64,000 nt of DNA, from NCBI RefSeq assembly GCF_000003815.2, contig NC_049979.1, forward strand, positions 10,455,381-10,519,380, read 5' to 3'. The translations under genes and the position numbers were made by a program. Positions 1 to 37,400 of this stretch are shown here, in pieces. The stretch comes from Branchiostoma floridae (taxonomy: Eukaryota > Chordata > Leptocardii > Amphioxiformes > Branchiostomatidae). Each line of letters starts with the position of its first letter. Position 1 is the first letter of the stretch. The notes under the pieces are model-generated. The model worked only from the letters and a program-made list of their open reading frames with translations, had not been told where the DNA came from and made no database searches.

Positions 1-99
1 GTTCGGTGTGATATACCAGTAGCCAGCTGTGGCTTTGAGCCTGCAAAGCTGCTGTGTTGCACCAAATGCTTGTTCAGTGTTTTCATTTTTTTCCATTAG

Positions 100-3000
100 C
101 GTCAGGCTTCCAGTGCAGGAATGTACTTCTTCCGCTGCCCAATCTGCAACTCCAAGGAGACTTTCCAGCAGGAAATGTTGAAGAATGGCATCTACATTCC
201 TGAACAGTAAGACTTTATTGACAGTATCTTTCTATTGTTGCCCTGTGTTTAATGTATAATCTCACCATGGCTCAGACAGAGGGCTTTATGTATGGGTGCA
301 GTATAGTCTTGCGCTGCTATTCTTGATCTCTTGTCAAACAGTGAAGGAACAAAGCTCAATGATCTGTATTTTCTGCATCTATAATGATAAGATTGTGCCT
401 CCTTAAGTTAAGGATAAGTTAGATGAAGGTCTTGTGTCATGCACCTTTCTGAAATATATTGCATACTTGTTGTTATGATTGTAGGAAGGAATTTGTTCCT
501 TTTCATGTTTTGCCATTGTTTAAGAGTGTGGCTGTGGGCATTGACGTCTCACTTTTTTTGTTACTGCTACAGAGATGCAGCCTGGGAGCTGGAGGACAAT
601 GCCTTTGAAGAGCTGCTGCAGCGCTACAACCGCTGTGATGCTGAGAAATGTGAATGTGTTCAGGGCAGGAATTTCAACAAAGAATGGGGGTGGGTCCTCA
701 AAATATATGTTTTCAGACCAAATACCTTTTCACATATCATGCATGCTGGCTGGGATTACTGTTGGGATATGGGGCCAGAAACATCCTCACCATGACAACA
801 TTGACCAGACCATACACAGTACTCATGCACCACATATCCATTGTCATGCCTCATGGTGATGATGTTGTTTTCTCCCCTGATCTACCCATAGCGCCCTGCA
901 TTTCCCAGCATGCAATGGGATCTATGGATTCAGAAAAGGTCTATGCATGGCATCTTAGCTGTATAAAATCACATTTGGGCCAGCATATAGTAAAAAGTAT
1001 ATATGTGTTAATTCACTTTTGTAAGAAAAGCGGATAGGTAGATACGATATATTTGGTATTCTGCTGACTGCAATATTTATCTCTCTGCAGGAAGTGGCGT
1101 ATAGTCCTCTGTGAGGTTTGTGGTTCGTCAGGCATACACAAGCTTTGTGGCCAACTGAAAAAGGCAAAATGGAAGTGTAAGGACTGCACTGACATTCTTG
1201 CAAAAGGTAAGCTTTTTTAGCTATTGTTTAGTTTCATTCTAACATGAAACTAAATTGGAAAACTTCATGGCAATCTTTGAAAGGAAGTTAATTGTTGAAG
1301 GAGCACAAAATGATGTCTCAGCTTTTGTTATTCTTAAGATTTTGTTAGATCACATTGGTCCTAAAGATTTAAATAAAAGCACAGTGTGTTTGTGGAATTG
1401 CTTCAAGATACTGACTAAGATTTTAGCTTCTGTACCTGATAGGTGTTACAAATTTTTCATCTGCTTCATAAAATAGGGAGATTTTTCATGTTAAAAAGTT
1501 TGTATATCATATGCCAACCTTTGCATTTCCATGTTCCCTGCAGCAAAGGAAGCTGCAAAGGAGAGGAAAAGAAAAGAAAGAGAGGAGCAAAAGAAACAGG
1601 CAAAATTAGCAAATGACAAGAAAGAGAATAAGGATAAGGCAAAACTGAAAGTACGCAAGTCCTCTAAGAAGGGTAGGAAGTTGATCCTGTCAGGAAGGCC
1701 AATGTCGGATGAAAGGAGAATCCTAGGACGCAACTGTCGGGTTGTGTTAACACCTGTCAATGCCCTGTACACAGAAAACCAATGTCAGCTTGGTGCAACG
1801 TTATCTCAACCATCTTCTGACGAAGAGATCAGTTTCAGTATTGAACATAAAGATCATATCCCTGGACACAAGCCTATCAATGTGAGGATGGAGGGAGTAG
1901 AGGGAAGCATGTCCTCAGGTCAGCTGTCAGGTTCTGCTAGTGTTCAAACATCACCCAAAGGCAGAATCAGTACCTCAGGTGAGAAGATGAAAGGCGTACG
2001 CAAGAAAAGTTTGAAACGTCGCAAAGTTTCCTGCCCCTGGACAGCAAAAGAAAGGCAGCAAAAGAAAAGTAAGGAATTGGCCAAGAAAAGGAAGTCCATC
2101 AATACTTTGCCCAAGACAGAGACTGATAGCTTACCATCCCCCCAGTCTCCAGAGATAGATATTTACAAGAGTAGGAATCGAGCTACCCCAACAAGTAGTG
2201 TAAAGCTTGGGCTTTACCTTTCTCCATCAAGTGACGATGATGACAGTATCCCCCTGGCAAGGCTGGTATTGAGAGAGAAACTGGCGGAAAGATCACCATT
2301 TGCTTGTGGCCAATCTATTCCTGAAGACTACCAAAACGAACATAATGAGACCTCTAAGCCAGGAATGGCATGTGCTGTTGGTGATAGAGAAGAAGCGACA
2401 GGTTTTATTGATGACGAAGAGGAGCTGCAGAAGCTCAGCACCGAAACCTACAAAGGCAGCCCGGGTCCATCCCAGATACACACGCCAAAGCGATCGCCGA
2501 GATTATCAGAAGAACCAAACACACCTTGTCCAAGTGTACATGCACCTGAACTCAAAAGCATGTTGTTGCGCTCAGGGAGCAGTATAAAGTCTCACTCAGG
2601 AGAGAAACCTTCTAAGGATGCAGAAGACATGGATATGTCGGATTTATCACCTCTAGTGGGGAGAAATAAAAGAAAGGGAAATGCATCTGAAGAAGCTTTA
2701 GTACCAAATGTCAGAAAGCAGACGGCGCGGAAGTCCTGCCAGCCCTACCGTCCTCCGTGCAGGCGAAACTTGCTCGAGTACTCAGGTCACACAGAGAGAC
2801 AGCCCAGCCCTGATACACCAGAGGAATCATCGTCTGCTAAAGTGAACCCGCCAACAGCATCTGGTGGCACAGAAGGCCCCTGCGACTCACCTAGTGGAGA
2901 TAGCACAGCGACAGATGTTATCCAATCCAAGTCACTTCAACCTGACCTGCTAGATATACCAGAGTGTCTGAACATAGAGAAAGACCCTTGCCAGCCTTCA

Positions 3001-4131
3001 CATCAGGTAGATTGCAACATCAGCAGGGATACTGAGATGCCAAACATTAATCCCCATGTGGTGGTTACAGCTGTTTGCAACTCTCCCAACAGCTCTCAGT
3101 CTTCAGATACTGCTTCTACTTCAGAAAGTTCCTCTTGCCTTGCCTGCCTGATAGCTGCAAGGAGGCGGACCATGGGTCCTGTGTTTATTGACTTAACAGA
3201 AAACGCAAGCAGCGTGGCATCACAACAAGACCTGACCAGGCCCAGCTCCCCGAGCACAATAACTTTGAGTAGCAGTGGTGAAACTGATAGTGAACTAGAG
3301 GTAGAGTTTGTGGCAGAAACACCACAAGCCAAGAACACCAACAGTACATGTCTGCCAGGAATACCAACACGTAGCAGGTTTGGTTCTGACAATAGTGATA
3401 TCACAGCAGAGGGTCCAGCAAAGAACAATAACTTTGTAAAAAACCAAGGAGAGAGAGGCAGGGAAAGGTTAAAAAGTAACGATGGTCCCTCAAATGTAAG
3501 TAAAACTGGTGCAAAGTCAAAAAGTGTGGGTCTTAAGGTGAAAAGGAGGTCAGGTGGAAAGGATCAGAGAAGTAAAAGTATGGGAGACATGGGTAGGGTA
3601 AGGCACAAGTCTGGCAACAAAACTACAAGTGGCGACAAAACTAAGAGCCTTAAAGTATCTAGAAAAGGTAGAGTGCGGAAATTGAAACAGCTTAGGATCA
3701 AATGGCCTGATCCCTTTTCCCTCCAGTTCAGAAGCACTGAAACCTGCTTTGAATCGGAGGACGGGGATGTACAAGGTGTGACCATGCACGTCCAGGTTAA
3801 GGCTTCCCCCAAGTGCCTCAGTGAAGGCCAAGGTGGACAGAAGAGGAAAAGAAGCAGCTCTCTGACGGGTGGTGAAGTGGATGTTCCCTCTATCAGTGTC
3901 AAAGTTACCACCACCACCCCTTCCAGAAAGAGATGGTCGTCTCCTGTGAGGTGTGAAACTGAAACAGACAGAGCTGCAGAAGATGAAGGGGCAGTTGTGG
4001 GGTCAGGTCTGAGGATGACGACAAGGCAAACACCACTGAAACCTGCAGGGAGCACTGTCAGAAATCAAGATAGCACCTCCCCGAGGACACCCTCTAGATT
4101 GTCAAAACGGAATAGAGTTTTAGAAGATTAG
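100..4131 (+). CDS. PHF7: PHF7/G2E3-like extended PHD-finger protein, 3' part
   Basis: Exons 100-206, 573-689, 1091-1206 and 1544-4131 (TAG stop) join in phase to 976 codons including the stop; the 5' part lies left of the window. The first three exons encode the Cys/His zinc-binding region of PHF7/G2E3: a FFRCPICN segment, then DAAWELEDNAFEELL, then CDAEKCEC and the PHD half with CEVCGSSGIHKLC and WKCKDC. In relatives this extended PHD reads chromatin, and PHF7 acts as a histone-directed ubiquitin ligase in the male germ line. The last exon encodes about 860 residues of low-complexity, Ser/Lys/Arg-rich, probably disordered nuclear tail with many basic clusters. A VFIDLTEN stretch at 3181-3204 resembles a SUMO-interacting motif. 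No HECT domain follows, so the architecture is PHF7-like rather than G2E3-like. Assignment to the PHF7/G2E3 family is firm; the exact orthologue is less certain. Confidence 0.85.
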
Positions 4132-5670
4132 TTTGAATATTAGTACATTTACAGTAGTCATGATTTTGACATATAAGTGCCTCGCATTGTCCATTTTGTG
4201 TAGAATGAAATCAATGAAGGACACAATTGTGGAAAGTATTTGTTGCTGTTGCCTGTAAATTTCTGCAGAACTTCAGCGATAAACATTTCTTACTACAGGT
4301 ACATGTAATACTTTATTTCTCTTCACTTTGAAGTTTGTGACAATATGACATGAATGACAGATACCTTTTTTTATGAACCATGAATATTTTTGGAATATAG
4401 GCAAATTTAAGCAATTTTAGGGCAATTAATTCAATATGTCTAACAGATTGAAAGCTGTTGGTTAAATTTTTATCATTTGATTTTCTATTACTATTTAACA
4501 ATATTGAAGTTGAAGGGACACATATAAGACAAGTTGTGCGTGTTGAAATATTGTGTGTAGTAGTTGACTATAAGAATAGATTATCCTAGACACACTAATG
4601 CCTCTTATTGTACATATTATCCTAGATTTTTTTGTTGTGTAGAGCCCTTACGACCGCTGTGGTCATGGGTCGTGAATGAGTGAGTATAGTATTGCTTCAG
4701 CTTCAAGTGATGTATATCAATAATAATGTGTAGTGTAGAGCCTTTTTTTGAACTAATTCTGTAGTGATGGGTAAGCATTGTCTACACAACTATCCTTTGT
4801 TATTCATCAGCTGTGATAATTGACTGTGCCTTGTGTATTGCCCTGTCTGACTAGGCGCTGCATAACTACCATTGTGATCCTTGTGTGTGGGCATGAGCAA
4901 GCTTGTTCACATGCAACAGCAGATCACGACCCTATCATGGAAGTTACATTTCACCTCTGAAGGTTCTCCCATGTACCCATAACTCTTTGAGCTCCAATTG
5001 ACCAAAGAATTGTTTGTTCAGTTGTGAAATTGGATTGTACTACTGCAGTACAATCTGTGATAGGTCAAGCCTTTATGTGGAGCACCTGAAATAATGTGTA
5101 TGTATCAGATTTGTATACAGAATGTATTTTTCCAAACTATTCAGAAATAATTAGTTTGAAACATGTAGATTTTACATCCTAGGGTGCATGTACTTGTGAA
5201 TACTGTAGGTATGCCAGTGACTTTTCCTTGTCATGTCCAACAGAGAGAAGGAATGGATCAAATGCTCTTTGTATTTTGAATATAGAGAAAGTAATCACTA
5301 TACTATGTATAAGTGGACTTTCTACTCTTGTATGGTGCCTGTGTCACAAGGAAGATTTATGATGTAATATGATAGGGAGAAATTCAGGCTTGTAGCACTG
5401 CCAATTTTGTATGGTAGCAAGTTGCTTCATTTGGGAAATAGTAACATCCATGCACCCCAATAAAGCTGCAAAATATAAGTCCTAGATTTTGTTACCATTC
5501 ATTTGTCCATAGAGATATGGGGAATACAGCCATGCTGTTAGCTGGCCACCTGTTATTTCCAAGCTACTTCAGTTTTATTATTTCACCTTTTAATCATATA
5601 TAAATCTATCTCAAAGTCAATGTCTCACTTTTTTGCCATAAATAAAGTACATTTATTTACAATTATCCTG
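4132..5670 (+). other. 3' UTR of the PHF7-like gene
   Basis: AT-rich, non-coding sequence follows the TAG at 4129-4131. AATAAA hexamers occur at 5459-5464 and 5641-5646 and are candidate poly(A) signals, giving a 3' UTR of about 1.3-1.5 kb. No convincing exon was seen on either strand. Confidence 0.5.
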
Positions 5671-5868
5671 TCTCTTCATCAATTGCTCCCTGTTTAATCT
5701 TATGATTGACAGCTGTGACTAATAGTGAAATGTGTGTATGAAGTAAGACAGCCCTTAAAGATTCTGTGTCAAGTTGTATGTTTTCCCATTTTGTAGTGTA
5801 TGTACGACCTATACAAGATGACATAAATGCTAACACTCTCAACATCTGGTTCGGTAACGGACAATAAC

Positions 5869-5903
5869 CCCTACCAAGGAGGTATATCACATAACCTCCT
5901 TGC
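5869..5903. repeat. Short AAGGAGGT/ACCTCCTT foldback
   Basis: AAGGAGGT and ACCTCCTT arms are separated by an AT-rich spacer, and another AAGGAGGT follows near 5933. Related palindromes occur at 8075-8088 and 39901-39965. Confidence 0.45.
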
Positions 5904-5999
5904 CCCTACTATGGATGAAGCTGTTTTGTCCAAGGAGGTCTGATTTGTGTAAGAAACGTCTTGGCTTTTGTGTACCATGACTACAGGGCCCACCCACTT

Positions 6000-6175
6000 T
6001 CACTAGTCACGTGAGCGCTTTAGTCCAATCAGCAGGAGTTATCTCCGTCCCAAACAAACATCCAAGATGGCGGAGAGGAGATCAAGTTGTGGGATCAGTG
6101 TTGACTAAACCGTTGACAATGTCAGAGTTAAGGGGGGAAATGTCTTAGCTGAGGGCTGAGAGGATAAAGACGTAA
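6000..6175 (+). promoter_or_regulatory. Candidate LRRC9 promoter and non-coding first exon
   Basis: A CACGTG E-box (6008-6013), a CCAAT box (6025-6029) and a YY1-like CAAGATGGCGG (6063-6073) lie within 70 bp. They are followed by a GTAAGT donor at 6172, consistent with a non-coding first exon of roughly 6065-6171. A second 5' UTR exon probably begins near 6626, after a CAG acceptor, and runs into the ATG exon. The start site is inferred, not observed. Confidence 0.55.
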
Positions 6176-6736
6176 GTAGACATCTCGCTGACTTCATTTA
6201 AGGAGGCTAATTGGACGGAAAATGAGTGTGCTGCCATCGACAAATTTGTCACTTCGTAGGGAGGGGGGCAGGGCTAGGGCCATAGTTGGCTAGCGCCATA
6301 GGATGGGACTGGACATTTGTTTCTGACTTGATCGTTGCACGTGGGGTTCCTATAATTCTAGCTTCTTATAATGCTGTACATGTACTTAATTTGTACATGA
6401 AAGAATCCGAGGTAACTATATTACGCCAACGCAGCAGAGTAGAATTCTGTCCTCCTGTCCTTTTCACATGAGGACGGCTGGTGATCATAATTTTCAGAAA
6501 GAGGTTTTGGATATTAAAAAGCATTATATGTTTCCTAGTTACGCCAATGCAAATGTCTATTTCTTTGAATCAGTAGCAAAAGCAATAGTTTTTTACTCAA
6601 CACAAATGTGCCTATGGATGTACAGTGTCCCGGGGAGCCATTGTTCATCAGTGGTGAAGACCTGCAGCAGCAGACACCAATCCCCAGGGACTGATGTTTT
6701 AGAGGGTGACGTCAAACTACACATCATCCACCAACC

Positions 6737-30657
<23,921 letters not shown>

Positions 30658-33600
30658 ACTCACAATACACACACTGTGTTTCTTCTTCTGTTTAATCTGT
30701 TAAACAGCCCTTACACATTGCCCTTGGAAGGGTGACTGGCCTAACCTTAACCTTCTCCTTGCTACCTAATCTCATAACCAGTATAATTTTGAAGCCAAAA
30801 GGCTGACTTAGCAGGGAGAATGTTAAAGTAGTTCGCCCAAACCCTTATATTGTAACCTCATTCCTTCATCAGCAAAATCTGTACCAAGCACTGATCAATA
30901 TACCAATCTATATGAAACAAGATAGCATACAGGGTGGAAAAGATGTAAAAAAAACTAAGAAGTCTACCTTTAAGTTACTAAGGTATCTAAGTAAAAGTAG
31001 AATAGTAGCCAGTGCACTGTTTAAAATGTATAGAATATAATGCTAAGCGATATACCATGTGCCCCCCTTAGCTGCTGCTACCTTGTTTCCACTAATCCAG
31101 CAGTAAGTGACTGTGTGCCTTATTGCAATAATTTCCATACAGCCAGTTGCCTCTTGTGCTGGAAATGTACATACTCTGAAGACGTGTGCATGTAGTTCTC
31201 TTTTGCTGTAGAGAAGCTTATGTTGCTTTGTACTAGTAGTGAAAGTAGTAGTAGTAGTACTGTTAGTAGTATCCATGAAAGTGTGAAAGCTTTATCGGTA
31301 AAATTATTGCAACATTTTCTAGCACCATGTTATCATTAAAAATGCCTTCCCCAACTGGGAGCTAGAAAATGTTGAGACCTTGCTTCCCAAGGGAGATTTT
31401 TGAAAGATTTAGGTTCAATGAAGTAAAGTGTAGTTTCTAGCACGATGCTGCACTTCCAAGATAGATTAAGTGAAATATTCTCTATCCAAGTATGCTTAAT
31501 GCAATAGCACACGGCAGCTATCAATGGATAATGTCTGTTCAGGGAGTCACAGGAAGATGCAGCTGGGGCACCTAAATGTACTTTTTTTTGTTCGATAGTT
31601 TTGTTGCTATATTTTCTTGTTAAATGCTCAGGAGCTGGGCAGGTGTAAATTGTTGGACATTTGAGTCTGGGGAGCCATTGATGCAGCCTGTAAATATTAT
31701 GGTAACAATCAGTTGCAGGAGTTCAAGCACATCTGACTATTACAACTTATCAAAATTGATCAAACTGTATCATATGTTCATGCCATAGCCAATTGACACA
31801 TCAGTGACATGTCATTACATGTACTGATAAGACAAATGTACTAATACGGAGGTATGACAGATATGAATGGACTATTAAGCCCATAGTAGTCACTGATTGG
31901 ATTCCTCAGGTAGTGGACTTAGGCCTAGGAAAACTAATGTTGTATTTCTAATTATGGTCCTGATTGAATTACATATAGGGTTGGTAGGTAGGGACATTTT
32001 GTTTTTGGCTGTCAACATAACAGTGTCAACATTGAGAAGAAAAAAAACATGCGTAGGTTGGAAAACATTTCTACAAAATTTTCATCACTCAGGTGTTAAA
32101 TAAAATATTTTATCCCTTGACAGTGGTCAACTCCCAGAAAGGATAGGGTTGGCAGGTTTTGCAAAGGATATTGGGTAACTGGAAACAACATTTTTTCCTA
32201 GGCCTTTATAGCAAGCCCCAGGGTAGTATTAGTACATTATTTTGCACAAATGTTTCCTGAAAGTAATCAACATTCTTTTTTTTTCTTTTCATCCAAACAT
32301 CTCTTGTACCTTTCCTTTCAGCAGTTGTGATTTTATGTTGCAAATGTCCTTGTCCTCTGAGATCGGAAGTCTTATAGCTGGAAACCTGGGAATGTCTGAG
32401 TTAGCGTAGGAAATAGGTTTGGGTGTTGTATAAATGTAGTTTGTTGATGGAATAATCAGTTTAACATCTTTCTGTACCAAGTTGACATGATGGGGGAAAT
32501 ATGGAATAACCATTACAAGGGAAAACAGAAAATAAGCAGATTAATATCTTTGATAATATGTGACCAGCATAAACTCAACTTTGTGTCAAGTTTACACACG
32601 TAATATTTGGTACTACACATTATCCACCAACTTACCAGGCTGACAGCTTGGGAGCAGTACATGTATCTACATTGTAATATGCTTCAGTCAAACTAGACAT
32701 TATTTTGCTTATGTAAGACTAAATATATGTAAGCTTCCCTACAGGACTTGGAAAGTTGTTCTGTGGAAATTTTTATGATCAATTTTAATTGATTGATATG
32801 CTGCAACTCCTTTTGTTTCCCATGTTAAAAGCACTAAAAGCTTGATTTTTGTTAATATCTGTTTATAAGCTTAACGGTGCACACACCAGTTCTTCCGCGA
32901 CAGGGGTCCGAGCTAGTGCGCGAGAAAAAAGTGACGAAAGGCTTCCGAGGGTCCATGTTTGAGTTGACATTTCTCATTATTTCCTGCGAAATGACATTAA
33001 ACGGTTACATGGCTGAAAAGCGTAGGAAATGGTGTGTTTTCGGTGCAAATTGTGTTTTGGTCCGCGTCTTACTTCCGGGATATTCCTACGCCTGAATGTG
33101 ATTAGGCTCGTGACCTAGATTAACCTCTGAAGCGCTGTGTTAAGCCTAGTTGTAATGCCGCGCGCCGTGGATGATTAAAAAAACTGTAGTACTAGAATTT
33201 TCTTTATAATTAGCTGGATTACTCGTTAGGTTTTCCTCTTTCTGACAGTATCAGTCGTGTTTGCCGGAAAAATCATCTTCATGTTTTTCTTTCAATGCCA
33301 AAATGCCCGATTTTTTGCATTATTTTTTACATGAAAATAATGTTTTTTCCCTCTAATTTTTTAAAATCAGAGAAGTTGAAGGATCGAAACTTAGTTTGTC
33401 TTGTAGCTAAAGGAATATGCTTTCACCAGATATACAGTTATTTTGCTTCAGGATAATTCCCTGGTAGAGCTGGTCGCTAGACTTTAGGGTATGCCGCCTC
33501 CAATTGAAACCCCAAATAAACTGGTGTGTGCCCCCTTAATGTCTGATGGCATCAGGTTACAAGTCTCCATCCACCCTACTGGTAGGGACAGACATACTTT

Positions 33601-34423
33601 CTATGTAGACTCGCCAACAAGTCAGTAAAAATGTCAAAAGGCCATGTATTGGATTATACTGCTGCAGTGGTCCTTGAAACAGATGGGCTGTAGGCAATTC
33701 AATTCCATGCAAATTCCATGTCTTCCACTTCAATAGAATAGTAAGTGACAAAACTATTATGCACATGTACAGGGTAGGCACAGAGTTAAGAGTCACAGAG
33801 TTTTGATGGGAAGGCATTTGAAAAACAAGTTGGTTTATTGACTGGTTATAAGAACTGTATATAGAAATTCTTGATAAAGGTATAAATGGGTATAGAGTAC
33901 AGAATGGATAGAAATCCTGTATGTGTGCCTCTGGCAGTGACATATCCTTGATGTAAAAAAAGATATGGTGCCATAGTGTATTTTGTTAATGTAATTATGT
34001 TCAAAACATGGACACCTAAGTTGCCACCACAGATGATTTATTATTTGTTGAAGGGTATATAGAAAAATAAAGCTTTGCAGTACCTATGAATGTGTCTGTT
34101 AATTTTCTTGAACATTTACAATGTAATCAACAGAGGCATCTGAACCAACAGTCTAATGTTAATTTTCAGGAACATTTAATGTACAAACTTTAAGACATTT
34201 CAACCAACACTGCCTTGTAACCATGTGCAACAATCATAGCTACACCTACAGATGTACATGTAAGTATTACAGCAATCTCATCACCAGATAGGCTGATGGC
34301 AGCCTCAATAATGATAATAGCTCCTTAATTGTTGATTGTGTGGGGACAGCCTAAATTGGACAATAGTAGTAGAGGGCCAAATGTTATCTATGTCCTGTCA
34401 ATTTTTTTTGACAAGACATTTTC
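30658..34423. other. Convergent LRRC9-CLHC1 interval
   Basis: No gene was seen. It should hold both 3' UTRs. Candidate plus-strand poly(A) signals are ATTAAA at 31335-31340 and AATAAA at 32099-32104. A minus-strand AATAAA (TTTATT at 34037-34042) would serve CLHC1. A TTAA-flanked transposon occupies 32875-33535. Confidence 0.5.
32875..33535. mobile_element. TTAA-flanked non-autonomous element
   Basis: TTAA occurs at 32871-32874 and 33536-33539. Next to it are inverted ends CGGTGCACACACCAGTTCTT and, reversed, GGGGGCACACACCAGTTTAT. A TTAA target duplication is used by piggyBac and Kolobok elements. The 661-bp body is richer in CpG than its surroundings, with no transposase. Confidence 0.7.
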
Positions 34424-37400
34424 CTAGGATATCTGTTGGTCGTACAGGTACTGAATAGAAGCAGTCTCCTCAGAGACCTTGTTTAACACATATTTGACAA
34501 TGATAGTCGTGAGCAACTCCAGCCCCACATCCTCGTAGCCATGTTGCTCCGCAGTCTCAGCAATGTGCAACCAGCTCTCGTACGTTGTGGTGCTGTCATC
34601 AAACACAGCATGGTGCAGACTGCCCGAGGGGGACCCTGGGGAAGGTACAGGTAGACTTTGTCATTCAAAGGTCTGTTTAAAGTTCTGCTATGTGGGTCTA
34701 TATACCATTCTTTCACAAGGTCATTCTTAAAATCCCCTACCATAATAGGGGATTTAGAGAATGACATATCGTTGTGGACAACCCTGGAAGGGATGGACTG
34801 ACAAGGGAGGATCATCATACACAATGCCAACCCTAAAGATAGAGGCTGCTGACGAGCTGCCATCAAGCCTCCATATCTGCATTCCCTGGATACAAGCACG
34901 TCTAACCCTCACCTGACAGGGAACAACAGACGATAAACCTGAGAGTGATTGCAAACTGACCTGATGGGAACCTGTCGTGTGTCTCCTGCAGCAGCTGCAG
35001 CCCGATCATGTAGTCCTCTGTCTGCAGCAGCGTGCTGACTGCCTGTCCCAGCTGCAGGGCTGGCGGCTGGTCGTTGTACGGCCGTGTCAGGGACCGGGCC
35101 AGCTCCAGGGACGGGCACGTCTGCAGCACGTGTTCCCAGTCAGCTGCAAGAGTCAGGTCAGAGTCATGTATTGTCTGGATTACTAGCATGTGAAACAATG
35201 ATATACCAGATGGAAAAGTAAGATGGCTCACTACCTAAAGCTCGAGAAGGAAAGGAAACTGGAGTTTATCAAACATCTGCTGGAAAGTGCCCTTTAATTA
35301 TTTTACAGGATTTTATCTCCAACATCTTGTGAGAAACTGTCTCTGGTGCCATTTTCTCTGTCTCTGGTATTTCTTAATTCAAGTATGGAGATGCCAACAA
35401 AGCTAATGATAAATCCTGTCAAACAGGCCACTGTAACTTACATGACTGTAATTTAGCAAAGGAGGGAAAGAGCCATATGTATATCATAAAAGCAAATGAT
35501 GTCCTACACACCTGTATGGAAAGTCCCAGTGCCGTGTGCATACTCCACCATGTTGTACACCTTGCCTTGGCGGCACATACAGACAGCTGCCTGCCTGTGT
35601 GCCTGTATGGCTGTGAACACCGCTTGTGCAAGGGCCAGGCACACCGGGCCGCTCAGGGGGTTCTGGTCAGCATACTCGCACAGGGCATTGGCTATTTCCT
35701 CAGTCAGTAGCAAGCTGTGGACAAATGACGGTCATACGTTTGTACGGGTAATCAGGTAAAGTGACCCATATGTGTTGGCTCTCCCAAAAATTTGCAAAAT
35801 GAATAGGGCATGTGTCTCTTTAACTTGAAGAGAAGTCTTGTTTCATGCTATGCTCCTTTGAAAAGAATTTGTAATGCAGCTGACTTTATGACAGTACAGT
35901 TACAATTGTACAGCTGTAAAAGTCCAGGATCCTATGAACATGTTACCTGTTCTGTGCTATCCAGTGAGTGACCAGGTCCAGTCTGTGCTGAGACAGCGCA
36001 CACCTGACACACTCCAGACACACCTCTGGGCTGGGCAGGTGAGACAAGGCCGACACGGAGGACATCAGAGCCTCACAGTATGCCAGTAAGGCTTCAGTCC
36101 CCACATCTGGAGGAAGGAATTCAATGCAGATTAGAACATTTATTTCAGCCACCAACAGTCCAAAGTAGGACCGATTTTACGTCAGACCTGCAATTCCAAC
36201 TCTCTCACTGAGACTTTTTAACTGTAAAGTCTGAAGCAATTTTGAAATGACAAGACATCATGTGAAATAAACTGAAACTGAAACTGGTCAGACTGATTCC
36301 AGCACTGACAAACATAAATGAAAATGTTAACATGAAAATAAACATGGGTTTCATTTACCTTTAAACTTGGCCATAGTTTCAGGTGTTCTGAGAATGCCCT
36401 TGGGACTGTTCGCAGCATGGATGGCAGCATCCTGATAACACTCCTCATCAAACAGCTCGTGGAACTTATCGATATACTCCAGCAGCATCTCGGCCTCCTT
36501 CTCCTTGTTGGGGTCATCGTCCTCAAAAGAGAAGGGCGTGTCACGCTGACCTGACACACCTGGAGTAACATTTTAGGGTTGGTTAACAAAAGGTGGTATC
36601 AGTGGTTACGCTAGTGGACATTGGATCAAAAAGTCATCATTTCACTTCCAGGCATTCCTAGCTGGTTGTAGTGTCCTTGGGAAAGGCTCAACATGGTAGT
36701 CATCAGTCCATCCAGATGCAAATGGGTACCTGATTTTGGTTAGGAAGTTCAGAAGGTACAGTTTGTACACATGATTGAGATCCGCCCTCTGATACCTGCT
36801 CAAGACTCGGTGGATTATCCCACTGCCCCTATGGCCCCAAGAGGGACCATACATAACCATGATTTTACCCCTTAGTGAACAGCCTGTCTTCACAATCCTG
36901 TAAGACTACCTGTGTCTGATATTATTGCTGGAGTGGCCACACAGGTAGTCTGCATGTGAAAAAGTATACTTTGAGAGGCTGGCTGTTGAAGTGCTAATAT
37001 CAAGTCATTCCCTATAGGTCATTACATTCCAACATGTCATTCCTAGTAACACATTAAGTAGATGGACTTCTCACCTCTAAAAGCAAATCCCATGGACTGT
37101 GTGGTGAGTGCCATAGTGATCAGGTCACTCAGGCTGTGGCTCTCAGGGGGGTTCTCTTTGTAGACTCCAGCAACTTCCACAGCCACCTTCAGCTTCTGAC
37201 ACCTGTGGCAATTCAGAGCATGGTAGTTGGACTTGAGTTGGAAAATGTGTTTGCTTTGGCTTCAATAGGAAATGTTCCTAATATCCAAAAGTTATATATA
37301 GATGTATGTAGACTAGTGCACTATCCGCTCAAGCCAGTCAACTTCTTTCTAAAAGTAGTCATTCCTCATGATCAGTAAGACAGCCAGATGTGCATACATT

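Noticed and set aside
3564..4055. 163-codon minus-strand frame opposite the PHF7-like tail
   Set aside because: It is a shadow of the real plus-strand coding exon, with leucine- and serine-rich composition from the complementary strand.
34483..34899. 138-codon minus-strand frame overlapping the last CLHC1 exon
   Set aside because: It crosses the exon-intron border in a different frame from CLHC1 and shows no family resemblance.
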